From a virus: 64,000 nucleotides of DNA. The stretch lies in the IMG/VR virus record IMGVR_UViG_3300045051_000978, positions 62,001 to 126,000 of that record; one strand, given 5' to 3'. A model generated the notes under the pieces. The model saw only the letters and a program-made list of their open reading frames with translations. It was not told the origin of the DNA and did not search any database. The position numbers and the translations under genes were made by a program. How positions within the stretch are numbered: the stretch's first letter is position 1; each line of letters opens with the position of its first letter. This document shows, piece after piece, positions 1-8,991 of this stretch.

Positions 1-1
1 C

Positions 2-199
2 ACCATCACGGCCAGCACGAAGGCCGAAACACATCCCGACTCAGGATCGATGGTGGACAAACTGGACAACGCGCAAGCGGAGCGCGACAAGCTGGCAGCG
101 GAGAAGTACAAAGGCACGACGCCTCACGGGCGCGAGATCGTGCGCAAGAAGTTGGAAGCGGAGAAGAAGAAGCTCCTGGCCGAACGTTCGACCAGGTAA
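2..199 (+). CDS. 3' end of a coiled-coil protein (5' truncated)
   Basis: The frame is open from the first bases of the window and stops at TAA 197-199, giving at least 65 residues. They are very rich in Lys, Glu and Ala with heptad-like spacing (for example KKLEAEKKKLLAE), so a charged coiled coil is likely. The position two genes before the terminase large subunit makes a small terminase subunit or scaffold-like protein possible, but nothing visible proves that. The start lies outside the window. Confidence 0.6.
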   Translation, partial: TITASTKAETHPDSGSMVDKLDNAQAERDKLAAEKYKGTTPHGREIVRKKLEAEKKKLLAERSTR

Positions 200-205
200 T
201 CTGTT

Positions 206-227
206 CTTTGCAGTGTGCACTGCAAAG
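206..227. repeat. Perfect 22-bp inverted repeat, with a third half-site
   Basis: CTTTGCAGT and ACTGCAAAG face each other around a 4-bp GTGC centre. The half-site CTTTGCAGT recurs at 293-301, just before the HNH gene. It could be an operator or an RNA hairpin. The whole 200-305 interval holds no gene. Confidence 0.6.
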
Positions 228-305
228 ACCCGGCGGTAGGCCATCCCGTTCTATCCGGCTGCGTAGGCTGCCGGGCGTAACCATCGGCGGCTCTTTGCAG
301 TCACG

Positions 306-686
306 ATGGGAAAACGCCAGAGAAAATGGGCGCGCCGTGCGTATGAAAAGCTTATTCTCCAGCTCGGTGGAAGATGCGTTGTCTGTGGCTCTCTCCATAG
401 CCTGTCCATCGATCACAAAGACGGCAAAGACTGGAGGGCCTGCAAAGTCGAGTGGAGTCACCGCATCAGCATTTATCGACGCGAAGCTCGCGCAGGACTT
501 CTCCAGGTCATGTGCGTCAAGTGCAACAGCAAGAAGGGCGCACCCGAACTCCCAGTTTTCAACGACGCAGACGACGGACAGTACAGTTTGTTTACACCCG
601 ACAACGATGCTGTCGGCGATGCGGACGAAAGCCTGCTTCCGCAACAACCGTACGACTGGGCACCGACTGATGACGCGCCGTTTTGA
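306..686 (+). CDS. HNH endonuclease
   Basis: 126 residues. A zinc-knuckle HNH core is visible: CVVCG near residue 25, SIDHKDGKDW around residues 36-45 supplying the catalytic His, and CVKCN around residue 72 completing the metal site. The C-terminal third is acidic and probably disordered. HNH proteins beside terminases, as in the HK97 group, assist DNA cleavage during packaging, which is the likely role here. A free-standing homing endonuclease is the alternative. The next gene overlaps its 3' end. Confidence 0.8.
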   Translation: MGKRQRKWARRAYEKLILQLGGRCVVCGSLHSLSIDHKDGKDWRACKVEWSHRISIYRREARAGLLQVMCVKCNSKKGAPELPVFNDADDGQYSLFTPDNDAVGDADESLLPQQPYDWAPTDDAPF

Positions 687-933
687 GGTGATGCCTGGCG
701 CGTGCATTTCGGCAAACGAACTGAAGGTGCTTCACGCGGTTCGCGAGCTTCCGAACAAGTCCGCAGACTACATCAGTGCCGCGCTCGGCCTGAGTTCGCG
801 CAGGCTCAGCGCCACCCTGCGCAGGCTCAAAAACGACGGATTTGTAAGGATCAGGTACGCACCTATGTGCGTATACACTTTAACCGCGAAGGGCTTTTCT
901 GTCTGTGAGCACGCGCAAGCAAACCAAGACTGA
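670..933 (+). CDS. Small winged-helix DNA-binding protein
   Basis: 87 residues from ATG 670; ATG 691 is an alternative start. LKVLHAVRELPNKSADYIS, then SSRRLSATLRRLKNDGFV, then VYTLTAKG reads as a MarR/IclR-like winged helix with helix 2, recognition helix and wing. It overlaps the HNH gene upstream and TerL downstream. It may be a small-terminase-like DNA-binding subunit or a local regulator. A GTATAC site lies at 871. Confidence 0.6.
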   Translation: MTRRFEVMPGACISANELKVLHAVRELPNKSADYISAALGLSSRRLSATLRRLKNDGFVRIRYAPMCVYTLTAKGFSVCEHAQANQD

Positions 934-3037
934 GCGCGTCGATAGCGCAGCCGAAGACGTACTCCAGGGTGGGTCCAAGGACAGCGAGCTGAACGAGTAC
1001 GAGCGCAAGCTGTACGACGAACTCATCGAACGTTTACGGAATGGTGAATCCGACGTGATTGGGGATTTGTGGCGCTTGGACTACGTCAAACCGCCACCGG
1101 ACATTCGGAAATTCATCCTCGACGACTACTACGTAGGCGCAAGCCTCCGACCTATTCCGGGTGAAAACGAAGGCATCTGGCCTGCCTGGCTGGAAATCTT
1201 CACGAGGGACTTCGACCTAGACAGCTACATCCACAACCTGGTCATCACAGGATCACTCGGTATCGGCAAGACCTGGATGATGGTCACGGTGCTGCTGTAC
1301 CGCATTTGCATCGCGACGCACCTGAAGAACCCGCAGAACTTCTTCGGCATCAGCCGCGGGTCACGCATCATCTACAACTTCCTGTCCGTGACCAAGGAAG
1401 CGGTCCGCGACACGGCTTTCGGCGACGCCATGAACTTCATGGGCAGTTCGCCATACTTCCGCGAGGTGTGCGGCTTCGATCCAGACATGGACTACGCCGG
1501 GTTCCGCATCCCGATGCTGAACAGCCTACCTGGAGGCGGCACGTCGAACATCTACCTCACCGCCGGTTCCAAGGGTCAGCACATCCTTGGTCGTAACGTT
1601 GTCGGCGTGGGACTGGACGAAGGTAACTTCCGCCTGGAAAAAGACCCTGATCTGAAAGCGTACGTGCTCTATGACGCCGTGCGCACGCGTATCAGCAACC
1701 GCTTCCAGAAGCTGTCAACGTTTCTACCTGCCCTCTCTGTAATCGCGTCCTCGGCAGCAGACGAATCCAGTTTCACTGAAAAGGTCGTAGACGAAATAGA
1801 GAAGCAGAACGCGGCCCGCGATGCCGACAACGCAAAGCTGCCGCCTAGTCAGCACATACCCAAGACTCAGGTCGTTTACAGAAATGCCGTATACAAAATA
1901 AAACGGCACGCGCTTCAGGACATTGGCCCAAACCACCTCTGGTTCAAGGTCGCGTACGGGCTCAAGAACATGGAGCCCTACATCCTCACCGGCTGGTACC
2001 GTGAGGACGGAACACCGGTAGGCGACGAGTCCCACGAGGAACCACCGTCCGGCGCGAAAACGGAGCTGGTTCCGAAATTCTACTACGAGGCATACCGGCG
2101 CAACTGTCGCACGAACCTCCAGGCCCTGTCCGGCATCAGCGTCAGCGGCGCACACCGCCTGTTCGCCTCGATGGTGGATGTTGAGTGGTGCATCGCGCAG
2201 TCAGAAGCCGAGGGCGTTCCAAACTCCGTGCGCCCCGGCATCGAGCGCATGGCGATTTCCAACGAGGACGGCTCAAACATCTGGGATTTCCTCATCCACA
2301 AAAACTTCGTCCAACGTGTCGCCAGCCGCCACATTCCGAAAAGGCATCCTGATCGTTTACGATACGTGCACATCGACTTGGCTACGCAGAATCTGTGCGG
2401 CGTAGCCATCTGCCACCTGGTCGGCGCTCAGCTTGTTGAGGGCATCGTGAAGGAAGGAGGGCAACCATTCGACGAATACCGCTTGATCGTCGAGTACGAC
2501 TTCATCCTGACCATCTGCGCAGGTCAGAACAAACCCATCTCCATTGAGAAGGTGCAGAACTTCATCTTCTGGCTGCGTGATATATGCGGTTTCCGATTCG
2601 GAAAGGTAACTGCCGACATGTTCCAGTCCGAAAGCATGCTCCAGGCCCTCGACGCAAAGGGATTCGAGACGGACAAGCTCTCGCTGGACCGCGACAAGTC
2701 CGTCTACCATGCCTGGCGCTCTGGCTTCGAGGAGCGTCGAATTCGTTTACCGCGCAACGCCCAGATGATTCGAGAAGCCGAGGCCCTTCTCGAAATGGAC
2801 AAGAAATACGACCACCCACCGGACGGTTCAAAAGACACCACCGACGGCGCGGCCGGGGCCTACTACAACGCGATCACGTCTGAAGAGACGATGACCCTCA
2901 TGAGCGTCAATGCACCGACACTGGTCACGAATCGGCGCGCTGACGATCCGGAGGCGCAGCAGGTCGAGCGAGCGAAGGTACCTATCGAGACCGTTTTGCC
3001 GAAGGGGTACACCCGCGTGAAGAACTTCACTGCATGA
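905..3037 (+). CDS. terL: Terminase large subunit
   Basis: 710 residues from GTG 905, the phage DNA-packaging motor. Walker A is at about residues 115-123 (TGSLGIGKT) and a Walker B-like GVGLDEGNF is near 235. The C-terminal RNase H-like nuclease carries HIDLATQN near 490, TADMFQ near 567 and DTTDGAAGAYYN near 645, giving the expected acidic residues. It is longer than lambda- or T4-type TerL, with an N-terminal extension of about 100 residues. The start overlaps the preceding gene by 29 bp, and the stop overlaps the next ATG. Five GTTTAC sites lie within or beside it. Confidence 0.9.
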   Translation: MSTRKQTKTERVDSAAEDVLQGGSKDSELNEYERKLYDELIERLRNGESDVIGDLWRLDYVKPPPDIRKFILDDYYVGASLRPIPGENEGIWPAWLEIFTRDFDLDSYIHNLVITGSLGIGKTWMMVTVLLYRICIATHLKNPQNFFGISRGSRIIYNFLSVTKEAVRDTAFGDAMNFMGSSPYFREVCGFDPDMDYAGFRIPMLNSLPGGGTSNIYLTAGSKGQHILGRNVVGVGLDEGNFRLEKDPDLKAYVLYDAVRTRISNRFQKLSTFLPALSVIASSAADESSFTEKVVDEIEKQNAARDADNAKLPPSQHIPKTQVVYRNAVYKIKRHALQDIGPNHLWFKVAYGLKNMEPYILTGWYREDGTPVGDESHEEPPSGAKTELVPKFYYEAYRRNCRTNLQALSGISVSGAHRLFASMVDVEWCIAQSEAEGVPNSVRPGIERMAISNEDGSNIWDFLIHKNFVQRVASRHIPKRHPDRLRYVHIDLATQNLCGVAICHLVGAQLVEGIVKEGGQPFDEYRLIVEYDFILTICAGQNKPISIEKVQNFIFWLRDICGFRFGKVTADMFQSESMLQALDAKGFETDKLSLDRDKSVYHAWRSGFEERRIRLPRNAQMIREAEALLEMDKKYDHPPDGSKDTTDGAAGAYYNAITSEETMTLMSVNAPTLVTNRRADDPEAQQVERAKVPIETVLPKGYTRVKNFTA

Positions 3038-3396
3038 ACGCTCGACGCATCATCTCGACCCTCATCTTCTTTGCGCTGCTCGTCGTTTCCGTTTACACGC
3101 GAGCAGGTAAAATCGACCTGGAGTGGGATCACAGTCCAGACCCGCTGGTCGTCGGCTACCGCATTTACGCCGGCACGAACAGCGGCATGTACACGCAGAG
3201 CCAGACGGTCCCTCGAACCAACTGGACGACGTTTTCAAACCTGACCTACGCCGTGCGCTACTACTTTGTGGCAACCGCCTTCAACGCAGCCGGCGTCGAG
3301 AGCATTCCGTCGAACGAAGTCGCAGCCACCATAGGCCAGCCTCGCACGCCTTCCAACCTGGCACTCACCAACGCGCCGCCAAAACCCGGTACCTAA
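3034..3396 (+). CDS. Exported fibronectin-III-like protein A
   Basis: 120 residues. An N-terminal hydrophobic segment (about residues 6-22, IISTLIFFALLVVSV) looks like a Sec signal peptide or anchor. One FnIII-like module follows: LEWDHSPDPLVVGYRIYAG, then YYFVATAFNAAGVES, then SNEV. The start ATGA overlaps the TerL stop. An exported protein directly after TerL is odd, because phage FnIII domains usually sit in virion proteins without signal peptides. A surface role in the host is inferred. Confidence 0.75.
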   Translation: MNARRIISTLIFFALLVVSVYTRAGKIDLEWDHSPDPLVVGYRIYAGTNSGMYTQSQTVPRTNWTTFSNLTYAVRYYFVATAFNAAGVESIPSNEVAATIGQPRTPSNLALTNAPPKPGT

Positions 3397-3399
3397 GCT

Positions 3400-3723
3400 A
3401 TGAGGAAAACGCTCGCGCTCAGCTTTCTGGCCATCGTTGCCCTCACGTGCAGCGCCGGTCTGCGCGTCCGCTGGAAGGCCAATCCGGTAGAGGACAACGT
3501 GGTCGATTACCGCGTGTTCTGCGCCACAGGCGACACGCTGGTCTGGGTCAAATCCGCCGGCACAGCGACGCAGCTTGACCTCACGGGAACGGTACCTGAA
3601 GGACTGCTTCGACTCCACGTCACTGCCGTAGACGAAATCGGACTCGAAAGTCTGCCGTCTGCTCCAGCCTACTACACCAACAAGCGCCCCAGCCGGCCAA
3701 ACCTCAAGCAACCACAAGGCTGA
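3400..3723 (+). CDS. Exported fibronectin-III-like protein B
   Basis: 107 residues. The N-terminus MRKTLALSFLAIVALTCSAG is a typical signal peptide. One divergent FnIII-like sandwich follows: VRWKANPVEDNVVDYRVFC, then LRLHVTAVDEIGLESLPSAP. It is a paralogue of the preceding gene and of the proteins at 19766-20817. It ends in a basic, Pro-rich tail. Its stop overlaps the next ATG. Confidence 0.75.
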   Translation: MRKTLALSFLAIVALTCSAGLRVRWKANPVEDNVVDYRVFCATGDTLVWVKSAGTATQLDLTGTVPEGLLRLHVTAVDEIGLESLPSAPAYYTNKRPSRPNLKQPQG

Positions 3724-3956
3724 TGAACCCAATCGTACGTCGAGTCCTCGGAGAATCCGTTGAAGCCAAGCCCCTGGTGCGCTCGTCCAAGCCGCAGGAC
3801 ATCCTCGTGTGCCCGCACTGCCAGAAGGAAGTCTTGGAGAAGCACACGTACTGCGAGAACGGCGTCGATTATCACAGCGACTGCGGAGGGGCCATCGCGT
3901 TTCCGAAGCCGGACCCCGCTTCGATTCCTGCCTGGCTCAAACCCTACATGCCATGA
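3723..3956 (+). CDS. Small zinc-ribbon protein with LxE tag
   Basis: 77 residues. The start MNPIVRRVLGESVE carries the recurrent [IV]Vxx.LxE tag, here as LGE. A possible zinc site follows: CPHC near residue 30, then two further Cys (TYC and DC) and a His. It is coupled to both neighbours by start/stop overlap. If the tag is a capsid-targeting sequence, this is a packaged protein. Function is otherwise unknown. Confidence 0.65.
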   Translation: MNPIVRRVLGESVEAKPLVRSSKPQDILVCPHCQKEVLEKHTYCENGVDYHSDCGGAIAFPKPDPASIPAWLKPYMP

Positions 3957-4297
3957 TCGAGCCTTCCGAAATCGTAGACAGTCTGCTCGAAGCCTCGGGC
4001 AGCAAAACGCGCCGTCTGATTCTTCAGAAAATGGATGCTGTGCGAAAGCGTCCAGGCTTGAGCGCAAATTACGCTCAACTCGTCTCAGGCCCATTCGGTG
4101 CCATTCCATCGTATGCCGAAGAGGACCCCAACTCGGAGTGGTGGGATAGTTCTGCCGCTCAAAACCTGTTGCGAACGCTGACCGACATGCTGTCCCCTGA
4201 CAGCGATTACGGTGTCAAACCCGGTGGGCCGACCCACGTGTACCCCGGTGCCCGTCAGAGCTGGCAGAAGACTGACCGCGATGTTGCCGGCCGATAG
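3953..4297 (+). CDS. Tagged protein of unknown function
   Basis: 114 residues from ATG 3953, which overlaps the preceding TGA. The N-terminus MIEPSEIVDSLLEASG is a clear tag (IV, then LLE). The rest has no recognised domain, though the C-terminus is rich in Gly, Pro and aromatic residues. Its TAG stop is the first part of the TAGTTAG motif preceding the next gene. Confidence 0.65.
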   Translation: MIEPSEIVDSLLEASGSKTRRLILQKMDAVRKRPGLSANYAQLVSGPFGAIPSYAEEDPNSEWWDSSAAQNLLRTLTDMLSPDSDYGVKPGGPTHVYPGARQSWQKTDRDVAGR

Positions 4298-4304
4298 TTA
4301 GAGC

Positions 4305-4625
4305 GTGGCAGGCCAACGCATCGAGCTTCCAAAGCACAGCATGTGGAGCGACACTCCCGTCTACGAAGTAGGCGGCGAGGTGGTGTTCGGGCTCCTCAAA
4401 GATTCTGTCGTTCCCGATGCTTCCGACGAGCTGTACGTCGTGCCTACGGCCGGTGCGGGCAGGCTGGACCTGATCTCTGACCACGCCTACGGCACGCCTG
4501 AACTGTGGTGGGTCATCGCCCGCGTCAACAACATCGCTGACCCGTTCATCGGACCATCAACCGCACAGGAGCTGCGCATCCCAACGCGTGCGCGCCTGGT
4601 CAACCTCGGACTTCTCCAGGTATGA
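4305..4625 (+). CDS. Baseplate wedge protein, gp53-like
   Basis: 106 residues from GTG 4305. The core YGTPELWWVIARVNNIADP followed by ELRIPTRARL is the signature of the T4 gp53/LysM-like baseplate wedge family, in which a short LysM-like fold ends in a conserved IP-R-L motif. It is evidence for a contractile tail. It is coupled to the next gene by an ATGA overlap. TAGTTAG lies 3 nt before the start codon. Confidence 0.8.
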   Translation: MAGQRIELPKHSMWSDTPVYEVGGEVVFGLLKDSVVPDASDELYVVPTAGAGRLDLISDHAYGTPELWWVIARVNNIADPFIGPSTAQELRIPTRARLVNLGLLQV

Positions 4626-5281
4626 GCGCCGCATCCCGCATCGTGCATAAGCTCCTGGAAGATGATTTTGATTTTGATCTGCGAGACGAGATCGAACAGA
4701 TCAAAGCTCCCAAGACGCATCGTTGGAAAATTCAACAGCTGACGTTTCGCGGCTGGGCTGACGTAAAGGTTTCGACAAACAGAGGGTGGTACAGAACGCT
4801 GTATTTCGGCTCCGAAGCAGGCGCACGCGCTGAAATAGCCGGAATGCGCATCCCCGGCAATGACGATGACGAGTACCGGGTGGTAAGTGAGGAAGTACCT
4901 CAGGAGTTCGACCTGTACGAAGACGAGGACGATTTTCGCGACGAGATCGAAGCGATCCCCGTAACAAGCCGAACCGTTACGCGCATCGACGGTCGGTACA
5001 CGGAAGACGGCGATCTGTACGACCACGACACCCATGACCCCGTCGTCATGGAACTTGACGAGTACGACATCGAAGACGGGAAAACGCTTACAGACATCGT
5101 CGTTCGGCACCTAGTTGACGACGGCGCATGCTTCGCATCCAGCTCACACTTTCATCCTGGCGTCTGGTACGACGGTCAGTCCGAGTTCATCGACGATGGC
5201 AGCCAGCAATCGAGCTGGCATCTCAAGGGGTTCTCTGAGGAAGAGGAAGAAGCCATCTTCAAATCGATGATGGGGCGATAA
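4622..5281 (+). CDS. Tagged acidic protein
   Basis: 219 residues. The N-terminus MSAASRIVHKLLEDDFDFDL is a full-length tag with acidic follow-on and DEIEQI. A second, tag-like acidic block (YEDEDDFRDEIEAI) lies near residue 100, suggesting duplication. The protein is very acidic overall and no enzyme motif is visible. A GTAAAC site (5285) lies in the short gap after its stop. Confidence 0.7.
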   Translation: MSAASRIVHKLLEDDFDFDLRDEIEQIKAPKTHRWKIQQLTFRGWADVKVSTNRGWYRTLYFGSEAGARAEIAGMRIPGNDDDEYRVVSEEVPQEFDLYEDEDDFRDEIEAIPVTSRTVTRIDGRYTEDGDLYDHDTHDPVVMELDEYDIEDGKTLTDIVVRHLVDDGACFASSSHFHPGVWYDGQSEFIDDGSQQSSWHLKGFSEEEEEAIFKSMMGR

Positions 5282-5293
5282 AACGTAAACACT

Positions 5294-5767
5294 ATGCCAT
5301 ATCTCACAGAAAACCAACTTGCAACGACGCTGGACATGCCGGTGGCGCTGCCAGCCACTGAGCTGCGCCAGGGAGATTGGCTCGTGATCGCTTCCATCTC
5401 CGTCGTCACGCCCATGCGCCTGCGCTTCAAGCAGGTGAACCTCAGCCTGCTCTCCTGCTCGGTCAACACCAGCCTGATCGCCAACAGCAATCGCATCTTC
5501 GGCAACCTGGGATTTGTCTACCTCGCTCTCCGCAAGGACTACAGCGGAGAATCTCCCGGTTCGGCTGACGCGAAGGACGTTTTCGGCGTCACGGCGCTCG
5601 GAACTTACGCCAGACCCGGAGAAGAGCTGGTGCTGTCCGAAAGCGGTGTCTACTCTTGGATCATCGCCAACAACATGAAGGCGAGCGCCACGTCCAGCGT
5701 CCCTACCGACACCGAAATCAATTTCAGGGTCGCTGTGACAGGTATGGCTCGTCTGGAGATGGAGTAA
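5294..5767 (+). CDS. Putative virion protein, paralogue 1
   Basis: 157 residues, predominantly predicted beta strand. The stretch LPATELRQGDWLVIAS followed by MRLRFKQVNLSLL aligns with LPQTELKRGRSVRVAS and LELRSLTLHVL in the next gene, so the two are paralogues. It is placed between baseplate-type genes. A role as tail decoration or adhesin is likely but not proven. Confidence 0.65.
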   Translation: MPYLTENQLATTLDMPVALPATELRQGDWLVIASISVVTPMRLRFKQVNLSLLSCSVNTSLIANSNRIFGNLGFVYLALRKDYSGESPGSADAKDVFGVTALGTYARPGEELVLSESGVYSWIIANNMKASATSSVPTDTEINFRVAVTGMARLEME

Positions 5768-5771
5768 ACCC

Positions 5772-6191
5772 GTGTCTTACGTCAACACCGCCAGCTACGC
5801 CAAAACGCTCACAATCCCAATCAGCCTGCCCCAGACCGAACTCAAGCGTGGTCGGTCCGTGCGCGTGGCCAGTTGGAACCTGAAGCTGGGCGAGAGGCTT
5901 GAACTGCGCTCGTTGACTCTGCACGTCCTGCGCATCCTGACGCCAGGGCCGCAACCGATCTACACCAACACCGCGCTCGGAGCTGCCAGCGCCGGCATCT
6001 ACCTCGGGGAAACCGTCACGAGTCCTATCGCATGGACCTTCGTTGGAAGCGTGGGCGCAGCTTCCACCAACCCGTTCCACGTGCGCCGAATGATCACGCC
6101 AGGCACGTACACGGTCATCGTCAGCAACAACACTGCGAACCTTGATCTGGCGGTCTGCGCCACCGGCTGTGTTCGCCTGCTCAGCCTATGA
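5772..6191 (+). CDS. Putative virion protein, paralogue 2
   Basis: 139 residues from GTG 5772, four bases after the preceding stop. It is a small beta-rich protein and a paralogue of its upstream neighbour. Its stop overlaps the ATG of the large structural gene that follows, suggesting joint expression with it. Confidence 0.65.
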   Translation: MSYVNTASYAKTLTIPISLPQTELKRGRSVRVASWNLKLGERLELRSLTLHVLRILTPGPQPIYTNTALGAASAGIYLGETVTSPIAWTFVGSVGAASTNPFHVRRMITPGTYTVIVSNNTANLDLAVCATGCVRLLSL

Positions 6192-8686
6192 ATCAGCTCG
6201 AATCAGCCCTGGTTCTCCGCCTTCGGACTCCGTTCAAGTGGGGTTCTGCCATCGACGCAACGCCGGGTTCAACGATCTCTGAAAGCGGCGTCCTGCATCC
6301 TGTCTACGGAACGCAGACGTTCAACCCTCTGGACTACCAGTACCGCGACCGGCAGCTGCGCTACCTGGACCTGATCAACGCCGCGGCACTGGTGGACGTG
6401 GCGATGCAGGTCTCCGATGTCTGGAACGCTCCGACCGACTATCCATCGATGGAGGGTCCGGCTCCCAAGGCGATGCCGGCCATCGTGAGCGCGCAGCTCA
6501 CTTCGTACGGCGTCGGAAGCCTCGTGCGCTACGTCTCCGGCACCTCGACGCCCTATGACGCCCGCACGACCGACAACGACCTGTACGGCCGGGACCTGCT
6601 CCTGCACGAAATCCTGGCGCGTGCCTGCGCCATCTTCAACGAACCACCCATCACCCCGCTCGACAGCACAGGCACCGTCGTCCCCAGCACAGGCACCTGG
6701 TCGCTGGCGGACGGTCTCGAAACCCCAGCGGACATCAACGCAGCGCTCCCGCTGACCAAGTCCCTCTTCAAGAATCCGGATCGGCATCTGGCCGACCGCG
6801 ACAACCAGCTCGCAGCCTACGTGGCCCGCGTCGTCCAGGCGCTCAAGAACCCATTCGCGTTCGCGCATCGCCTCTACGTGCAGGCTGAGGACGTAGAGGC
6901 CACAGAGCCCGAGGTGTTCGTCCTGACCTCCGACACCAGCGCGCAGCGCGTCTGGACTGCCGAACCCGCTCTGAGCGGCCGGAACCGGATCATCTACGAC
7001 ATCGCCGACCAGACGCTTCAGTGGTTCCGCGAACGCCTGGATGAAGTCCACGTGCCCCAGCTGGTCGCCCTGGAGATTCCTGGCGTGCTGCCTGGGCAGA
7101 TCGTCAAAACGCTGCCGAACATCCCCAGTCAGACCGACGCTCAGTTCTGGCGGCAGAAGGCCGCTCGCGTGATCCCATTCGGTGGCTCCGTTTCAGACGA
7201 GCTTTCGCTCGGCTTCACGGCGTCCGACGCCGCGGTTGGAGGCTACACGCAGATCAAAGCAGCAAGCCTCACAGTCCCTGGAGAGCTTTCCATCACGCTC
7301 GACGGCGCTCTGGATGCCGGCGTACACCGCGTCGCCGTCCTGGCCGTACCGAACCCGACAGTCGAGATCGCCGGAGCCAGCAACGCCACCAACGACAGCG
7401 GGACGGACGGCGGAGCCACGTTTGCGGTGAACGTGGCCAGCGGAGCCATCGGAGTGAAGCGCTACCTGGTCATTGGCGGCGATGGCATCATCTACAACTC
7501 CGGCACCTACTACAGCGGAAACGTCTTCGACGGCGTCGATGGAGTCACCACGTACACACAGGTTGGCGCACCTTCCACCGTACGGCAGTATGCCATGGCC
7601 TGGAAGCTGGCGCTGCCCCCTGGCGCGTGGAAGCTGCGGATCGACTACACCAACGTCAGCGGTTCCACGACAGGCTTTGGCGTTGGAGCCAACTACGTCG
7701 AGGGAGGCAACACAGTCCAGGTCATCAAGGACACGACAGCGCTGCCGTTTACAGAAGCGAACGGCGTCGTTGTGTCGAGTGCCGAAGGCGCTTTTGACGT
7801 GCTCAACGGCAACGAATTCTCGATGCCGATCTACTGGAGCTACGGCGACGGTCAGCTGCACATCCGCAAGCTCACCTTCACCAACACCGACCTGACCGAC
7901 TGTCGGATCGCGATGTCCGGAACCATCGGCATCGGCGAAGCCCAGGTCAACGTGGTCGGCACCCGGTACCAGCCAGAGGTGCTCCTGTTCACTCTCCAAA
8001 ACGACGCCCAGACGCCGCAGACGGTCGTCACGTTCCGAATGGGCGGCACCATCGGAGTGGACCCTTTGCTGCCGATCCAGATCAAGCAGGTGGCTGTCCA
8101 GAACGTCGGCGACTACAATGCCACGCTCGATGCCGACGGCTTCCAAGGTTGGCGGCAGGAGTGCGTAGACCGTGCGGAACGCGCCATCGCGACGACGTAC
8201 AACACCACCGTGCGCGAATACGGCACAGCCTTCTTCCCGACCTTCTACAGCTCAGGCACCGCCTGGAGCGCCTACAACACCGAGGTGTGGATGGCCGTCG
8301 CGCAGGCCAAGCACCCAAGGCTGCGCGAGCTGACCGCGATTCCGACCACAGGGATCGCTCCGGGACGACAATACGAGGTAACGACCGGGCCAGTCACCTA
8401 TGCCAGCTCCGTCTACGTCGCAGGCGAGACTTTCTACGGCGTCGAAGGCGAGACCACGTATGCCGGCGGCAGCGTGGATCAAATCGGGGCCTTCCGGAAA
8501 TCGAACCCGGGCCACATCGGCAAACCTTGCCTTGTCCCGTACGGCCTCTCGTTCAACGGCAGCGTTGCATCCCTGACCGTCAACGGCACATCCGCGGTGC
8601 CCAGCGTCGTCGCCGCCCAACCGTGGATGATCGACCTTGGCTTCTACACGGCCCAGGAAGACTTCTGGATGCCCGAACAGCGTTGA
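6188..8686 (+). CDS. Large virion structural protein (tail or baseplate)
   Basis: 832 residues, beginning MNQLESALVLRLRTPFKWG. The N-terminal 330 residues appear partly helical; the rest is beta-rich with long Gly/Ser/Thr stretches. A short module recurs: IIYNSGTYYSGNVFDGVDG near residue 435 and VYVAGETFYGVEGETTY near residue 755, both of the form YxxGxxFxGVxGxTTY seen in phage tail proteins. Size and context suggest a baseplate or fibre component. The stop codon lies inside the -35 box of the next promoter. Confidence 0.7.
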   Translation: MNQLESALVLRLRTPFKWGSAIDATPGSTISESGVLHPVYGTQTFNPLDYQYRDRQLRYLDLINAAALVDVAMQVSDVWNAPTDYPSMEGPAPKAMPAIVSAQLTSYGVGSLVRYVSGTSTPYDARTTDNDLYGRDLLLHEILARACAIFNEPPITPLDSTGTVVPSTGTWSLADGLETPADINAALPLTKSLFKNPDRHLADRDNQLAAYVARVVQALKNPFAFAHRLYVQAEDVEATEPEVFVLTSDTSAQRVWTAEPALSGRNRIIYDIADQTLQWFRERLDEVHVPQLVALEIPGVLPGQIVKTLPNIPSQTDAQFWRQKAARVIPFGGSVSDELSLGFTASDAAVGGYTQIKAASLTVPGELSITLDGALDAGVHRVAVLAVPNPTVEIAGASNATNDSGTDGGATFAVNVASGAIGVKRYLVIGGDGIIYNSGTYYSGNVFDGVDGVTTYTQVGAPSTVRQYAMAWKLALPPGAWKLRIDYTNVSGSTTGFGVGANYVEGGNTVQVIKDTTALPFTEANGVVVSSAEGAFDVLNGNEFSMPIYWSYGDGQLHIRKLTFTNTDLTDCRIAMSGTIGIGEAQVNVVGTRYQPEVLLFTLQNDAQTPQTVVTFRMGGTIGVDPLLPIQIKQVAVQNVGDYNATLDADGFQGWRQECVDRAERAIATTYNTTVREYGTAFFPTFYSSGTAWSAYNTEVWMAVAQAKHPRLRELTAIPTTGIAPGRQYEVTTGPVTYASSVYVAGETFYGVEGETTYAGGSVDQIGAFRKSNPGHIGKPCLVPYGLSFNGSVASLTVNGTSAVPSVVAAQPWMIDLGFYTAQEDFWMPEQR

Positions 8687-8711
8687 CCGTGGACGCGAAA
8701 TCGTATACAGT
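8683..8711 (+). promoter_or_regulatory. Sigma70-like promoter, near-leaderless
   Basis: TTGACC (8683-8688), a 17-bp spacer, then TACAGT (8706-8711) preceded by GTA. The ATG at 8721 is only 9 nt downstream, so transcription would begin within a few bases of it. No Shine-Dalgarno is present. It matches the other promoters of this class in the window. Confidence 0.65.
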
Positions 8712-8720
8712 TTCGGCAGC

Positions 8721-8927
8721 ATGAAGCTCAGCACCGAAACCACCACGGGAACACTGCACAAGGACACCGCCGGCAAATGGTACGCCAGGACAGGCTTGAT
8801 TGCGAAGGCGTACCTCGACGGAACGATTCAGCACCGACCCGATCCCAACCTCGAAGGCGTCGAGGTCAACGTGACCCTCAAGGGCGCTGGACCCACCTGG
8901 GTTGTCACCGAGTACAGCTTCATCTGA
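8721..8927 (+). CDS. Small protein of unknown function
   Basis: 68 residues from ATG 8721, chosen because a promoter ends 9 nt upstream. The sequence appears beta-rich (TGTLHKDTAGKWYARTGLI). It is followed by a strong bidirectional terminator, so it is an isolated single-gene unit. Confidence 0.65.
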   Translation: MKLSTETTTGTLHKDTAGKWYARTGLIAKAYLDGTIQHRPDPNLEGVEVNVTLKGAGPTWVVTEYSFI

Positions 8928-8943
8928 TCCCGGCCTTGAAAGC

Positions 8944-8975
8944 AAAAAGCCCCCGCCAGCAAGCGGGGGCTTTTT
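8944..8975. terminator. Bidirectional intrinsic terminator
   Basis: A 13-bp stem (AAAAAGCCCCCGC paired with GCGGGGGCTTTTT) closes a CAGCAA loop, with a U-tract in both directions. It separates the + gene ending at 8927 from the - gene ending at 8992. Confidence 0.9.
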
Positions 8976-8991
8976 CGTGCTTCCAGGCACC

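Noticed and set aside
200-690. Group I intron around the HNH gene
   Set aside because: No intron core structures were evident, and flanking genes do not look like split exons.
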